Assembly (NCBI GenBank): GCA_016928025.1
Contig: JAFGLN010000047.1
Location: forward strand, 1 to 32,334
Direction of reading: 5' to 3'
Origin: Deltaproteobacteria bacterium
GTDB lineage: Bacteria; Desulfobacterota; Syntrophia; Syntrophales; JAFGHS01
Length of the DNA stretch: 32,334 bases
A program made the translations under genes and the position numbers. The notes under the pieces were generated by a model that worked only from the letters and a program-made list of their open reading frames with translations, ran no database searches and was not told the origin of the DNA. Of this stretch, positions 1-6,590 are shown one piece after another. Positions within the stretch are counted from its first letter, which is position 1. The number at the start of each line of letters is the position of its first letter.

Positions 1-128
1 AAAACCTATATATCACACTTTGTGACGCTATACTACTAATTATTTCAATATGTTATAGATATTTCGCTCCTGCGAAAGTTGAGTTATAAACTTATTCTGG
101 GACAGGCGAAATAGCTGTGTCAATTTCA

Positions 129-432
129 TACCTGAATCTTGCACAATTTTGATCATTTCCCGTGCAAGAAATTTCTTGCACGGATTATTTTCAATTTAAT
201 ATCATGATGTTGGAAATGACATAAAAGCATATGATCCGTGAACCCCTTATTTTACTTGTGTTAGGACGTATTCATCAAACCCAAGTTAGACGAACATTTG
301 AATGAGTGCATAAAATGGAAATTCCCCTAATCAGTAAAAATATCATATTTTATGATCCCTGCTATCTCCATACCCGTCAGCATTTGCTTGATGTATGTTC
401 GCCTGCTGAACTTTTGGTGCAAGATTCAGGTA
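129..432. repeat. 16-bp perfect inverted repeat pair, 304 bp end to end
   Basis: TACCTGAATCTTGCAC at 129-144 is the exact reverse complement of GTGCAAGATTCAGGTA at 417-432. The interior has no transposase, and I see no clear flanking target duplication. The right arm lies inside the small ORF at 315-473. It could be the ends of a small non-autonomous element, or an inverted duplication left by a rearrangement. The repeat itself is certain; its meaning is open. Confidence 0.5.
160..183. repeat. perfect 24-bp palindrome
   Basis: CCGTGCAAGAAA (160-171) is followed directly by its reverse complement TTTCTTGCACGG (172-183). The sequence after it on the plus strand is AT-rich (ATTATTTT), so it could terminate transcription of a gene to the left of the window. 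It could equally be a dyad operator. Part of the arm, TCTTGCAC, also occurs in the flanking inverted repeat at 129-144. Confidence 0.4.
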
Positions 433-473
433 ATGTATTACATAAAGAAAAAGTTGATTGGTTAACGACTTAA
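315..473 (+). pseudogene. fragment resembling a CCG-type Fe-S (heterodisulfide reductase-like) domain
   Basis: A 52-codon open frame starts at ATG 315 and ends at TAA 471-473. Its segment FYDPCYLHTRQHLL resembles the H-D-P-C-Y-L segment that opens a cysteine-rich CCG domain in HdrB and glycolate oxidase Fe-S subunits, and the later PAELL matches the usual position of P-R-E-L-L. The downstream Cys-Cys-Gly motif is missing. It is far shorter than any functional CCG protein, and an in-frame stop lies just upstream at 303-305. I read it as a decayed remnant; chance similarity is possible. No convincing ribosome-binding site is seen. Confidence 0.3.
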
Positions 474-503
474 CTATATAATATCTGGCTTGAAAGGTGA
501 TTA

Positions 504-1028
504 ATGATGAGAATAAATATTACAATCAGCGCCATGATATTATCGATGATATTATCGACTACGGCCGTGTATGCGGATAATTTCTATAAATTGGTCGGTT
601 ATGAATGTGACAAAGAAGCGAACACAATTACTCTGAGCTATACAGGTGCTCATAATGAGGACGGCGAAAAGATGGTGGCAAATAAAAGTTCCCGGCAATG
701 GGAACTCTGGTCGCTCGTCGCTACGATCAAAGACGAAGACCATATTGGTTCGCTTAAAACCATTCAACACCAGTGCGAGTTGAAGGATGGTACATACACA
801 ATCACTATCGGGCCTTCGCCGGGCAATTTCAACATCCAAGGCCGTTGCGGGGCATTTATGTCTGCCTGGGCTGAGGTGCGACGAGGTTCCAATGTGGTTT
901 TACCGCGGCATGATTTTGAAGCCGATTGCCATGATACTGAAACTCCCGTCACAACAGCCATCATCATTAAGGCGGGCAGTAGAAAACCAATCATCAAAAC
1001 AGTACCTTGGGATGATTTTTACAAATAG
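504..1028 (+). CDS. secreted protein of unknown function, four cysteines
   Basis: I do not recognise a family. The 174-residue product begins with a typical Sec signal peptide: a short basic start, a hydrophobic core at about 6-20, and a likely cut after A-V-Y-A near residue 24. The mature part is polar with four cysteines (C35, C91, C115, C142), enough for two disulfides in the periplasm or outside the cell. No lipobox or membrane anchor is seen. ATG 504 and ATG 507 are both possible starts behind AAAGG near 493-497. The signal peptide contains a perfect 12-bp tandem duplication (534-557) that repeats M-I-L-S. A hairpin at 1035-1057 follows the stop. Base composition is more AT-rich than in the dcw genes. 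Confidence 0.6.
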   Translation: MMRINITISAMILSMILSTTAVYADNFYKLVGYECDKEANTITLSYTGAHNEDGEKMVANKSSRQWELWSLVATIKDEDHIGSLKTIQHQCELKDGTYTITIGPSPGNFNIQGRCGAFMSAWAEVRRGSNVVLPRHDFEADCHDTETPVTTAIIIKAGSRKPIIKTVPWDDFYK

Positions 1029-1034
1029 AGCGGT

Positions 1035-1057
1035 CCAACACCTATCGACGGTGTTGG
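1035..1057 (+). terminator. hairpin directly after the secreted-protein gene
   Basis: CCAACACC (1035-1042) pairs perfectly with GGTGTTGG (1050-1057) around a 7-nt loop, beginning 7 nt after the stop codon. No T-tract follows, so it is not a classical intrinsic terminator. It may act as a 3'-end stabilising hairpin. Confidence 0.35.
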
Positions 1058-1095
1058 CAGATCAGATCTACATTCTTGACAAGTGCGGAGAAGGG

Positions 1096-1227
1096 CGTCC
1101 GGCAGCCAACAGGGCTTTGAAGCTGGGTGCGGGGCATAAACTGGAGAAAGGAAAGGGCATTCATCATATAACCTCTGCTTTAAGAGCAACTTCTTTTGCG
1201 CTGCCCCTGCAAAAAAGCTGCCGGACG
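1096..1227. repeat. nested inverted repeats, possible structured RNA
   Basis: The outer arms CGTCCGGCAGC (1096-1106) and GCTGCCGGACG (1217-1227) match perfectly over 11 bp. Nested inside, GCGGGGCA (1129-1136) pairs with TGCCCC-T-GC (1202-1210), leaving one bulged T. Further in, TGCT and AGCA flank TTAAG around 1172-1184. The whole structure lies in the 260-bp gap before the 63-residue protein gene. It could be a folded leader, a small RNA or the relic of a small mobile element. I cannot match it to a known RNA family. Confidence 0.4.
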
Positions 1228-1288
1228 GGCCGTGGGCCTGATTAAAAGAAGACGGATTTAAGTGTCTGTCTTACAAAGGAGGGTAACG

Positions 1289-1480
1289 ATGGCGACAAGC
1301 CGATGTAGCAACTGCAAGTTACGAGAAAAGTACGACAAAAAGCCAAAGTCCATTGCCGGGCGATTCTGGCGTTGGCATATAAACTTTTGCCCGGGTTGGA
1401 AACAATACTTCACGTCTCTTCCGGCTGAGGAAAAAGAAAAACTAGCCGACAAATACAATTTTAGAAAATATCATTCATAG
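1289..1480 (+). CDS. small CxxC protein, 63 residues, unknown function
   Basis: ATG 1289 follows a strong AGGAGG ribosome-binding site at 1277-1282, which decides this start over an upstream GTG at 1262. The product is basic and polar and begins M-A-T-S-R-C-S-N-C. The CxxC at residues 6-9 and a third cysteine in W-H-I-N-F-C-P-G-W near residue 34 could form a small metal or redox site. The aromatic W-R-W-H and C-P-G-W segments look like conserved core residues. From memory, similar short proteins occur as unnamed proteins in related anaerobes; I cannot confirm this here. No membrane segment is seen. Confidence 0.6.
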   Translation: MATSRCSNCKLREKYDKKPKSIAGRFWRWHINFCPGWKQYFTSLPAEEKEKLADKYNFRKYHS

Positions 1481-1802
1481 AAGGATAAGACACGGCCTTC
1501 TAATGGAGCAGTCGGGCGTTTTACTCCTCCAGTCTTCAAACTTCTGGGCAGGTGAGTTGTCATTGAGGTGTTCAACGGGTTGCGGTTCGAGTGGAAACAT
1601 GACGAGGAAACGGAGCGTTGCCGCTGAGGGAGGCGGGTTTTTTGTGTCGAAAATATGAACAATATGCGCCGGAATTAATACGACAACATTTGCGTTGTAA
1701 AGGTTTTTTATCAAGATCCATATAGACAGGGTTGCTGCGGTCCGTCAACGGGTAGACAGCGGATGTGTCGGCGACGCAAAACGCAATGATGAGGAGGACA
1801 CC
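1481..1802. other. 322-bp stretch without a convincing gene; hairpins only
   Basis: The first part holds a hairpin with one mismatch, TGGAGCAGT (1504-1512) against ACTCCTCCA (1523-1531). A weak stem, CCGC (1621-1624) with GCGG (1633-1636), runs into a T6 tract at 1638-1643 and is a possible terminator for the plus-strand gene before it. Short minus-strand frames (about 1475-1714) are open but have no ribosome-binding site and no recognisable product. An AGGAGG site just before 1803 belongs to the cupin gene. Confidence 0.35.
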
Positions 1803-2162
1803 ATGAAAGTTGTCAAAATCGATGAAGTAAAAAAAGAAGCAATCAGCACCCCCCTCTTTACCGGTTCGGATGTAACGATGCAGGTTCTTTTACCGGACAG
1901 CAAGGAATTCAATGTCAACGTCGTCAATTTTGGTGCGGGCGTGCGAAACAAGTTTCACGCCCACGACAGCGAACAGGTTCTGATCGTCACATCCGGGAAG
2001 GGCTTTATCGCTACCGAAACGGAAAAGAAGGAAATCGCTGCCGGAGATATTGTTATTATTCCGGCCGGGGAAAAACACTGGCACGGTGCAACCGAAAATT
2101 CGGAGTTTTCCCACATTTATGTATCCAGATTAGGCAGCCGGGCCACACAGTTGGAGTCATAG
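1803..2162 (+). CDS. small single-domain cupin protein
   Basis: The 119-residue product has one cupin barrel. Motif 1 spans about 44-67 and carries H52, H54 and E57. Motif 2, G-D-I-V-I-I-P-A-G with H92 and H94, spans about 81-94. These histidines are the usual metal ligands. Stand-alone cupins of this size serve as sugar- or amino-acid-modifying enzymes, small-molecule sensors or dioxygenases, so the substrate cannot be named. The start is well supported by GAGGAGG about 8 nt upstream. No signal peptide is present, so it should be cytoplasmic. It stands alone, with 320 bp upstream and 238 bp downstream to the next gene on the same strand. Confidence 0.75.
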   Translation: MKVVKIDEVKKEAISTPLFTGSDVTMQVLLPDSKEFNVNVVNFGAGVRNKFHAHDSEQVLIVTSGKGFIATETEKKEIAAGDIVIIPAGEKHWHGATENSEFSHIYVSRLGSRATQLES

Positions 2163-2400
2163 CATGGGATATACGGGAATGGTACGGGAACAATAAAAAA
2201 TGGAAAGTGTTCTTTTCCAATGAAAGTCGTTGGCATTGGCCGGTTTCCCGGGACATTTAACAAAAAGGAAGAATATTCCCGTCGGTTTTCCTGAATTCTA
2301 TGAGTAGTTGTCAGACCTCGAATAATATGGTAGCACTTTCATTCCGTAGCAGTCGGGCAAAAAACATACAGACATATTATAGAATAGAAAGGTTATGACA

Positions 2401-3816
2401 ATGAATCTCAGCCATGAAAATCTTGATGACATATTCCATCCCCGTTCCGTAGCCCTGGTAGGCATAACGACTTCCAATCCTGGACACTGGACCCGTGGTT
2501 TTCTCGAAGGTTACCTGAAGTTTGATTTTCCCTCCCAGGGAAAACTGTATCTGGTGAACCCCAGGGGCGGCACCGTGGAAGGCTTTAAAGTGTTCCAAAA
2601 CATCCAGGATATCCCCGATACGCTTGACTTTGTTGTGGGGCTGGTACCTTCACGCGGTGCTCCACAACTGATTGAGGAAGCGGCGGCGAAGGGGGTTAAA
2701 TGCATCCATTTTTGCACCGCCGGTTTTAGCGAGATCGATGACCAGGAAGGCAAGGAATTGGAGTCGGAATTACTCCTTGCCGCCCGCAAGCATCATGTCA
2801 GAATTATCGGTCCGAATTGTCTGGGGGTGTACTGTCCGGAATCGCGAATGTCTTTCAGCGAACTCTTCCCCCGGGAAAGCGGTTCCGTCAGCTTCATCAG
2901 CCAAAGCGGCGGCAACTCCAATTATTTGATCCGTCAGGCCGCCCTGCGCGGTATTCGCTTCAGTAAAGTCATCAGTTTCGGCAATGCCTGCGACCTGAAT
3001 GAAAGCGACTTTCTGGAATATTTGGCGGATGACCCGAAAACAAAAATTATCACGATGTACCTGGAAGGGATAAAGGATGGCGATCGATTCCACCGTGCGC
3101 TGAAATATGCGGCGGAGAAAAAAACGGTGGTGCTGCTCAAAGGGGGAACGACGCCCGCCGGAGCACGGGCGGTTATGGGCCACACGGCATCGCTTGCGGG
3201 AAGCCATGATATCTGGGAATCCCTCTGTCGCCAAGTGGGTGCCATACAGGTTCAAAACCTGGACGAAATGATTGATGTACTCGTTACCCTGACGCTGCTG
3301 CCCGCGCCCGCCGGCCGACGGGCCCTGTTGTTCGGCGGCGGAGGCGGTTCAAGTGTTATCGTGGCCGATGTATTTGAAAAGCGCGGGATGATCCTACCCC
3401 AGGTGCCGAAACAGGTGATTAAGGAGTTGAGAGAATTTAGCCAGGCGGCCGGCAACTTCTTCAATAATCCTATTGATTACTCACAAAGTATGGATCCGGC
3501 TAATGTAAAGCGCGCACTGGAAATTCTGCTGCGCTGGGGGCAGTTTGATTTCATTGTCAATTTTATGGTTCCCGGGCAATCCACGAGGGCGGGGCGTTTC
3601 ACCGATCGTTTGTTCAATTTTGACGGCATTTCCAAACCTGTGGCCGTTGTCATACCGCCGACATTTGATCCTGCGGAAGGCAATAGTATGTTTGAAAGTA
3701 TTAACAGTTACGCTGTCGACGGCTTCCCGGTTTATTTCTCTTTCGACAGCGCCGCCAATGCGATTAATCTTGTGTTGGCTTACTATGAAAAAATGTCCAT
3801 CAGACAGGGTTCCTGA
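2401..3816 (+). CDS. acyl-CoA synthetase (NDP-forming) alpha-type protein, copy 1
   Basis: This matches the alpha part of ADP-forming acetate/acyl-CoA ligases, which couple an acyl-CoA thioester to ATP formation through acyl-phosphate and phosphohistidine steps. It has an N-terminal CoA-binding Rossmann domain (about 1-135, with I-I-G-P-N-C-L-G), a first ligase flavodoxin-like domain (S-Q-S-G-G-N near 168, catalytic His in G-H-T-A-S-L-A-G near 261) and a second one (about 290-455). The ATP-grasp beta domain found in about 700-residue fused forms is absent. ATG 2401 fits AAAGG better than ATG 2395, which is only 2-3 nt from it. A paralogue runs convergently, with 6 bp between the stops. Substrate is unknown; CoA ligase or a CoA-binding partner are both possible. 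Confidence 0.8.
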   Translation: MNLSHENLDDIFHPRSVALVGITTSNPGHWTRGFLEGYLKFDFPSQGKLYLVNPRGGTVEGFKVFQNIQDIPDTLDFVVGLVPSRGAPQLIEEAAAKGVKCIHFCTAGFSEIDDQEGKELESELLLAARKHHVRIIGPNCLGVYCPESRMSFSELFPRESGSVSFISQSGGNSNYLIRQAALRGIRFSKVISFGNACDLNESDFLEYLADDPKTKIITMYLEGIKDGDRFHRALKYAAEKKTVVLLKGGTTPAGARAVMGHTASLAGSHDIWESLCRQVGAIQVQNLDEMIDVLVTLTLLPAPAGRRALLFGGGGGSSVIVADVFEKRGMILPQVPKQVIKELREFSQAAGNFFNNPIDYSQSMDPANVKRALEILLRWGQFDFIVNFMVPGQSTRAGRFTDRLFNFDGISKPVAVVIPPTFDPAEGNSMFESINSYAVDGFPVYFSFDSAANAINLVLAYYEKMSIRQGS

Positions 3817-3822
3817 TTTGCT

Positions 3823-5283
3823 CTATTTATTTCCGGGATGATTCCGTCCCCTGGCATCGGCTTTCAGCCATTGCTGATACTGAATATATTTGTTCAGGGC
3901 AACGGCCGCGCTCCGGATCGACAGAAACACGGCAAAACCCTCTTTAGTAAAAGAATCCCGCATAGCAGAGGCCATTTTCTTCGACTTATCACTGGCAAAT
4001 GAGTGTAAAATAACCGCCATCGGTTTATTGGTTTTATTCTTTAAATCAAGGATCAGCCACTGATAAACCCCGACCATCAGCTCTTTATCTTCATCATTGA
4101 CCAACCCGAAATGATCGAAAGCGATATGGAGGACCAGCAAATTCACATTGTCTTCGGCCTCGATCGTCTTTATGGTATCGGCAAAGGCTTCCGGACTTTC
4201 CAGATTATTCATATCAACGGGATTTTTAAAAATCCGGCCAGCCTCGGAAGAAAAATGACCAATTAATTTCTGCCGTGATTTCTTGGAAAATTTGGGCAAT
4301 GACAGGCCGGCTTGAGAAAATTCGTCCGCGAGGATAACACTCGCTCCACCCCCGATGCCGACGATCACCGTATTTTTCCCGGCGGGAGGTGCCATATGGA
4401 GGAAGGTCACAACCATATCGATCATTTCTTCGATGCTATGGACCTGGATGGCGCCAACCTGTCTTAAAAGCCCTTCCCATACTTCATTGGCGCCGGCCAG
4501 CGCCGTGGTGTGGGAGACGGCGGCCTCTGCCCCGGCTTCGGAAGCCCCAACCTTGTAAATAATGACCGGTTTAATCCTTGCGGCTGCCTTAACGGCGTTC
4601 AAGAAACGGGGGCCGTCCTTGATTCCTTCAATATAAGCCGTGATAATCCTGGTGTCGGGATCATGGGTTAAATACTCCAAATAATCCGATTCGTTGAGAT
4701 CGGCGCCATTACCCATGCTGATGACCTTGCTGAAACGGACCCCTCTTGCGTTGCCTTCCGCTATGCTATGTGAAGCGTTTCCGCCGCTTTGGGAAATCAT
4801 GCCGACCGGCCCGCTTTCCTTTGACGCATGCGGGTTGAAGGACAATCCTCCCGCGGGACAATATAAGCCCAGGCAGTTGGGGCCGATGATCCGTATACCC
4901 CCCCGGCGGGCGATTCTCAAAATCTCTCCCTGCAGCTTTTTCCCTTCGATATTTTCTATCTCACCGAAGCCGGAGGTAAAGAAATGTATGGCCTTCACCC
5001 CCTTGGCAGCGGCATCGGCCACCAGCTCAGGTGTATTCCTTGAAGGGACCGCTGATATGACATAATCCACCGGACCGGGTATCTCCTTGAGCGTTTTGTA
5101 TATTTTCAGGCCCATCACCTCTCCGCCTTTGGGATTAAGGGGATAGAGCCGGCCCGGATACCCGAAGCCGGTCAGGGCTTTTAAAAACATCAAGCCGGTA
5201 TTAAATGTGGCATTAGCGTCTTTCACACCGGCAATCGCGATGGACTTGGGATGAAATAAAAAATCAAGATCAAAAGCTTCCAT
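3823..5283 (-). CDS. acyl-CoA synthetase (NDP-forming) alpha-type protein, copy 2
   Basis: The 486-residue paralogue of the gene at 2401-3816 has the same three-domain order. The CoA-binding domain carries H-P-K-S-I-A-I-A-G-V near residue 11 and R-I-I-G-P-N-C-L-G near 131. S-Q-S-G-G-N lies near 164, and the conserved histidine H258 sits in S-H-T-T-A-L-A-G. It too lacks an ATP-grasp beta domain, and no beta subunit gene is in the window. The two copies share long identical runs such as L-N-E-S-D and R-Q-V-G-A-I-Q-V, yet differ enough to suggest old duplication or separate acquisition. The start follows AAGGAAAGG. Upstream lies a 460-bp region shared with the divergent gene at 5744. It likely acts in acyl-CoA metabolism with an unseen partner. 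Confidence 0.8.
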   Translation of the reverse strand: MEAFDLDFLFHPKSIAIAGVKDANATFNTGLMFLKALTGFGYPGRLYPLNPKGGEVMGLKIYKTLKEIPGPVDYVISAVPSRNTPELVADAAAKGVKAIHFFTSGFGEIENIEGKKLQGEILRIARRGGIRIIGPNCLGLYCPAGGLSFNPHASKESGPVGMISQSGGNASHSIAEGNARGVRFSKVISMGNGADLNESDYLEYLTHDPDTRIITAYIEGIKDGPRFLNAVKAAARIKPVIIYKVGASEAGAEAAVSHTTALAGANEVWEGLLRQVGAIQVHSIEEMIDMVVTFLHMAPPAGKNTVIVGIGGGASVILADEFSQAGLSLPKFSKKSRQKLIGHFSSEAGRIFKNPVDMNNLESPEAFADTIKTIEAEDNVNLLVLHIAFDHFGLVNDEDKELMVGVYQWLILDLKNKTNKPMAVILHSFASDKSKKMASAMRDSFTKEGFAVFLSIRSAAVALNKYIQYQQWLKADARGRNHPGNK

Positions 5284-5453
5284 GATACCTTTCCTTATAA
5301 TCGGTTCTTTGGGAGGATATTTAGCGATCCTTCTAAGCCGGGTATTTTTTTGTCTATGGGGGGTATGTCATATTTTTTCTGAAAAAGAAAGAAAATGAAC
5401 TGCGTCTCCGCATGGCGTACCATTACATGGCGGTCGGCATTCATTTGTAAAAA

Positions 5454-5494
5454 GAATTTCATGAAATTCATGATGAAATGAAAAACATTTCATC
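5454..5494. repeat. two adjacent palindromes in the divergent intergenic region
   Basis: GAATTTCATGAAATTC (5454-5469) is a perfect 16-bp palindrome. GATGAAATG (5472-5480) and CATTTCATC (5486-5494) are perfect arms around AAAAA. Both share the core TTTCAT/ATGAAA, as expected for repeated binding sites of one dimeric regulator. They lie 171 bp or more upstream of the synthetase gene at 5283. Confidence 0.45.
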
Positions 5495-5563
5495 GATTAT
5501 TCAGCTCCTCGATTTTCATTTTGTAACCTTTTATTCAAGGCATTGAACGTTCTATTTAAAGAT

Positions 5564-5589
5564 TCGTTCATTTTTGAAGAAATGAACGA
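5564..5589. repeat. 10-bp inverted repeat upstream of the sigma54-like site
   Basis: TCGTTCATTT (5564-5573) and AAATGAACGA (5580-5589) match perfectly around a 6-nt gap. GAACGTTC at 5545-5552 is a further related palindrome. The centre lies about 115 bp upstream of the expected start of transcription near 5693, a usual distance for an enhancer-binding activator. That role is an inference. Confidence 0.4.
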
Positions 5590-5666
5590 GATTCTCTCTG
5601 CCATATTCTCAAATTAATAATTGTATATTCAGAATGTTACAAAATTAGCGCAAAAAATTTCTCATT

Positions 5667-5682
5667 TGGCACACTCCTTTCA
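5667..5682 (+). promoter_or_regulatory. candidate sigma54 (-24/-12) promoter for the 5744 gene
   Basis: TGGCACACTCCTTTCA has a perfect -24 element (TGGCAC) and correct spacing to TTTCA, one base from the -12 consensus TTGCA. The mismatch hits the G of the important GC pair, which weakens the call. The expected transcript start near 5693 gives a leader of about 50 nt before ATG 5744. Confidence 0.35.
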
Positions 5683-5743
5683 TTATTCAATATCAAAAGC
5701 TTGGAGTTAGGGGCTAAAAAAACCTGAAAAGGAGAAACAAATC

Positions 5744-6019
5744 ATGAAAAAGACATTATCGACCATCGCAGTCACGGCTTTCGTAGTCCTCAGCACGGCT
5801 GCTTTCAGCTTTGCTGAATATACGGCAACAGGAGTCAGCAATTTTCCATTCTTTCAGTTAGGGTGCCTCATCATTGGCGGCTTGCTGATTATCTCTCTGA
5901 AGAATAAATTCTCGAAGATTTATACGACCGAGGCGGTCGGTGCCTTCGCCCTTTACACGATCATGATTGCTCTGTTTACCGCCCCGGTTATCGATGCGGT
6001 TAAATCGCTGGTGGGCTAA
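5744..6019 (+). CDS. small membrane protein with signal peptide, unknown function
   Basis: The 91-residue product starts with a signal-peptide-like segment (K-K at 2-3, hydrophobic to about 22, A-F-S-F-A before E25). Two further hydrophobic segments follow at about 37-52 and 65-83, giving a small inner-membrane protein. I recognise no family. AAAAGGAG about 9 nt upstream supports the start strongly. It is followed 39 nt later by the AtpI-like gene on the same strand and a terminator after that, so the two probably form one unit. A sigma54-like site and palindromes lie upstream. A role as an assembly or accessory subunit of a membrane complex is only a guess. Confidence 0.6.
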   Translation: MKKTLSTIAVTAFVVLSTAAFSFAEYTATGVSNFPFFQLGCLIIGGLLIISLKNKFSKIYTTEAVGAFALYTIMIALFTAPVIDAVKSLVG

Positions 6020-6058
6020 GGATAAGAATCATTAAATTACGGGGAGGAGGTTTGCATC

Positions 6059-6292
6059 ATGAAAGCGGAAGAAAAAAGACAATTCCACGCCGAGTACGGC
6101 CAGATCCTGATGATGAGCGCATGGGGCATGGCGATTGTGATAGCCTCTTTCCTCTTCCTGTACCTGGGCTATCTGCTGGACAAATGGTTGAACACACCGC
6201 CGACTTTCATGTTCGGACTGTTCTTCCTGGCCCTGGTCACCTCCATCGGCAAACTCTATCAAGAAGCATGGCGAAGAAAAAAAGAAGTATAA
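6059..6292 (+). CDS. AtpI/AtpZ-like small membrane protein
   Basis: The 77-residue product has a polar N-terminus, two membrane segments (about 19-37 and 47-64) joined by L-G-Y-L-L-D-K-W-L-N, and a basic tail. That layout matches the AtpI/AtpZ (ATPase gene 1) family, whose members help assemble the F1Fo c-ring or move divalent cations. Such genes usually open an atp operon, but no ATP synthase gene is near. It pairs instead with the unknown membrane protein at 5744. A strong GGGGAGGAGG (6041-6050) precedes ATG 6059. An intrinsic terminator follows at 6335-6377. Family assignment is from pattern only and moderately sure. Confidence 0.6.
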   Translation: MKAEEKRQFHAEYGQILMMSAWGMAIVIASFLFLYLGYLLDKWLNTPPTFMFGLFFLALVTSIGKLYQEAWRRKKEV

Positions 6293-6334
6293 TTTTCAAA
6301 TAAGATATATGAAGGTCTTTTTCATGGTCCGCCG

Positions 6335-6377
6335 AATAAGCACCTCTTTGCGAATGACATGTGAGGGGGTGCTTATT
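6335..6377 (+). terminator. terminator-like hairpin after the AtpI-like gene
   Basis: AATAAGCACC (6335-6344) pairs perfectly with GGTGCTTATT (6368-6377), 43 nt after the stop at 6292. The loop is long (23 nt) but can extend the stem through CTC/GAG. The arm itself ends in TTATTTATT. It plausibly ends the 5744-6292 transcript. Confidence 0.55.
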
Positions 6378-6474
6378 TATTAGCTACCGTTCAATTTGTT
6401 TCCTGGAATGCTTTTCTTTGTTTCTACACATCAGTGCCGTATTATGATCCGTATTCGTTGTCGTCAAAAATGAA

Positions 6475-6501
6475 AAAGGCAGGGCCAATGTCCCTGCCTT
6501 T
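6475..6501 (-). terminator. intrinsic terminator, probably for the minus-strand PEP-CTERM gene
   Basis: AAAGGCAGGG (6475-6484) and CCCTGCCTTT (6492-6501) form a perfect 10-bp GC-rich stem with a 7-nt loop. Read on the minus strand it runs into TTTTTCATTTTT, a proper T-tract. It lies 90 nt beyond the stop of the broken gene at 6591. Confidence 0.65.
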
Positions 6502-6556
6502 AATCAGACGCTCGACAACCCGTCGGAAGTAAAAAAACAAAAATAAGACAGATAGT

Positions 6557-6583
6557 TAAAGGGGTGAATTGACTACCCCTTTA
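6557..6583. repeat. second hairpin downstream of the PEP-CTERM remnant
   Basis: TAAAGGGGT (6557-6565) and ACCCCTTTA (6575-6583) form a perfect 9-bp stem with a 9-nt loop, 8 nt past the minus-strand stop at 6591. There is no strong T-tract on either side. With 6475-6501 it makes a tandem 3' structure. Confidence 0.45.
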
Positions 6584-6590
6584 CCGCTCC

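Noticed and set aside
1075-1103. TTGACA at 1075-1080 as a promoter for the CxxC gene
   Set aside because: No -10-like sequence lies at a suitable distance; the following bases are GC-rich.
1575-1595. GGTTCGA resembling a tRNA T-loop
   Set aside because: The flanking bases do not form the T-stem, and no anticodon or acceptor stem can be drawn.
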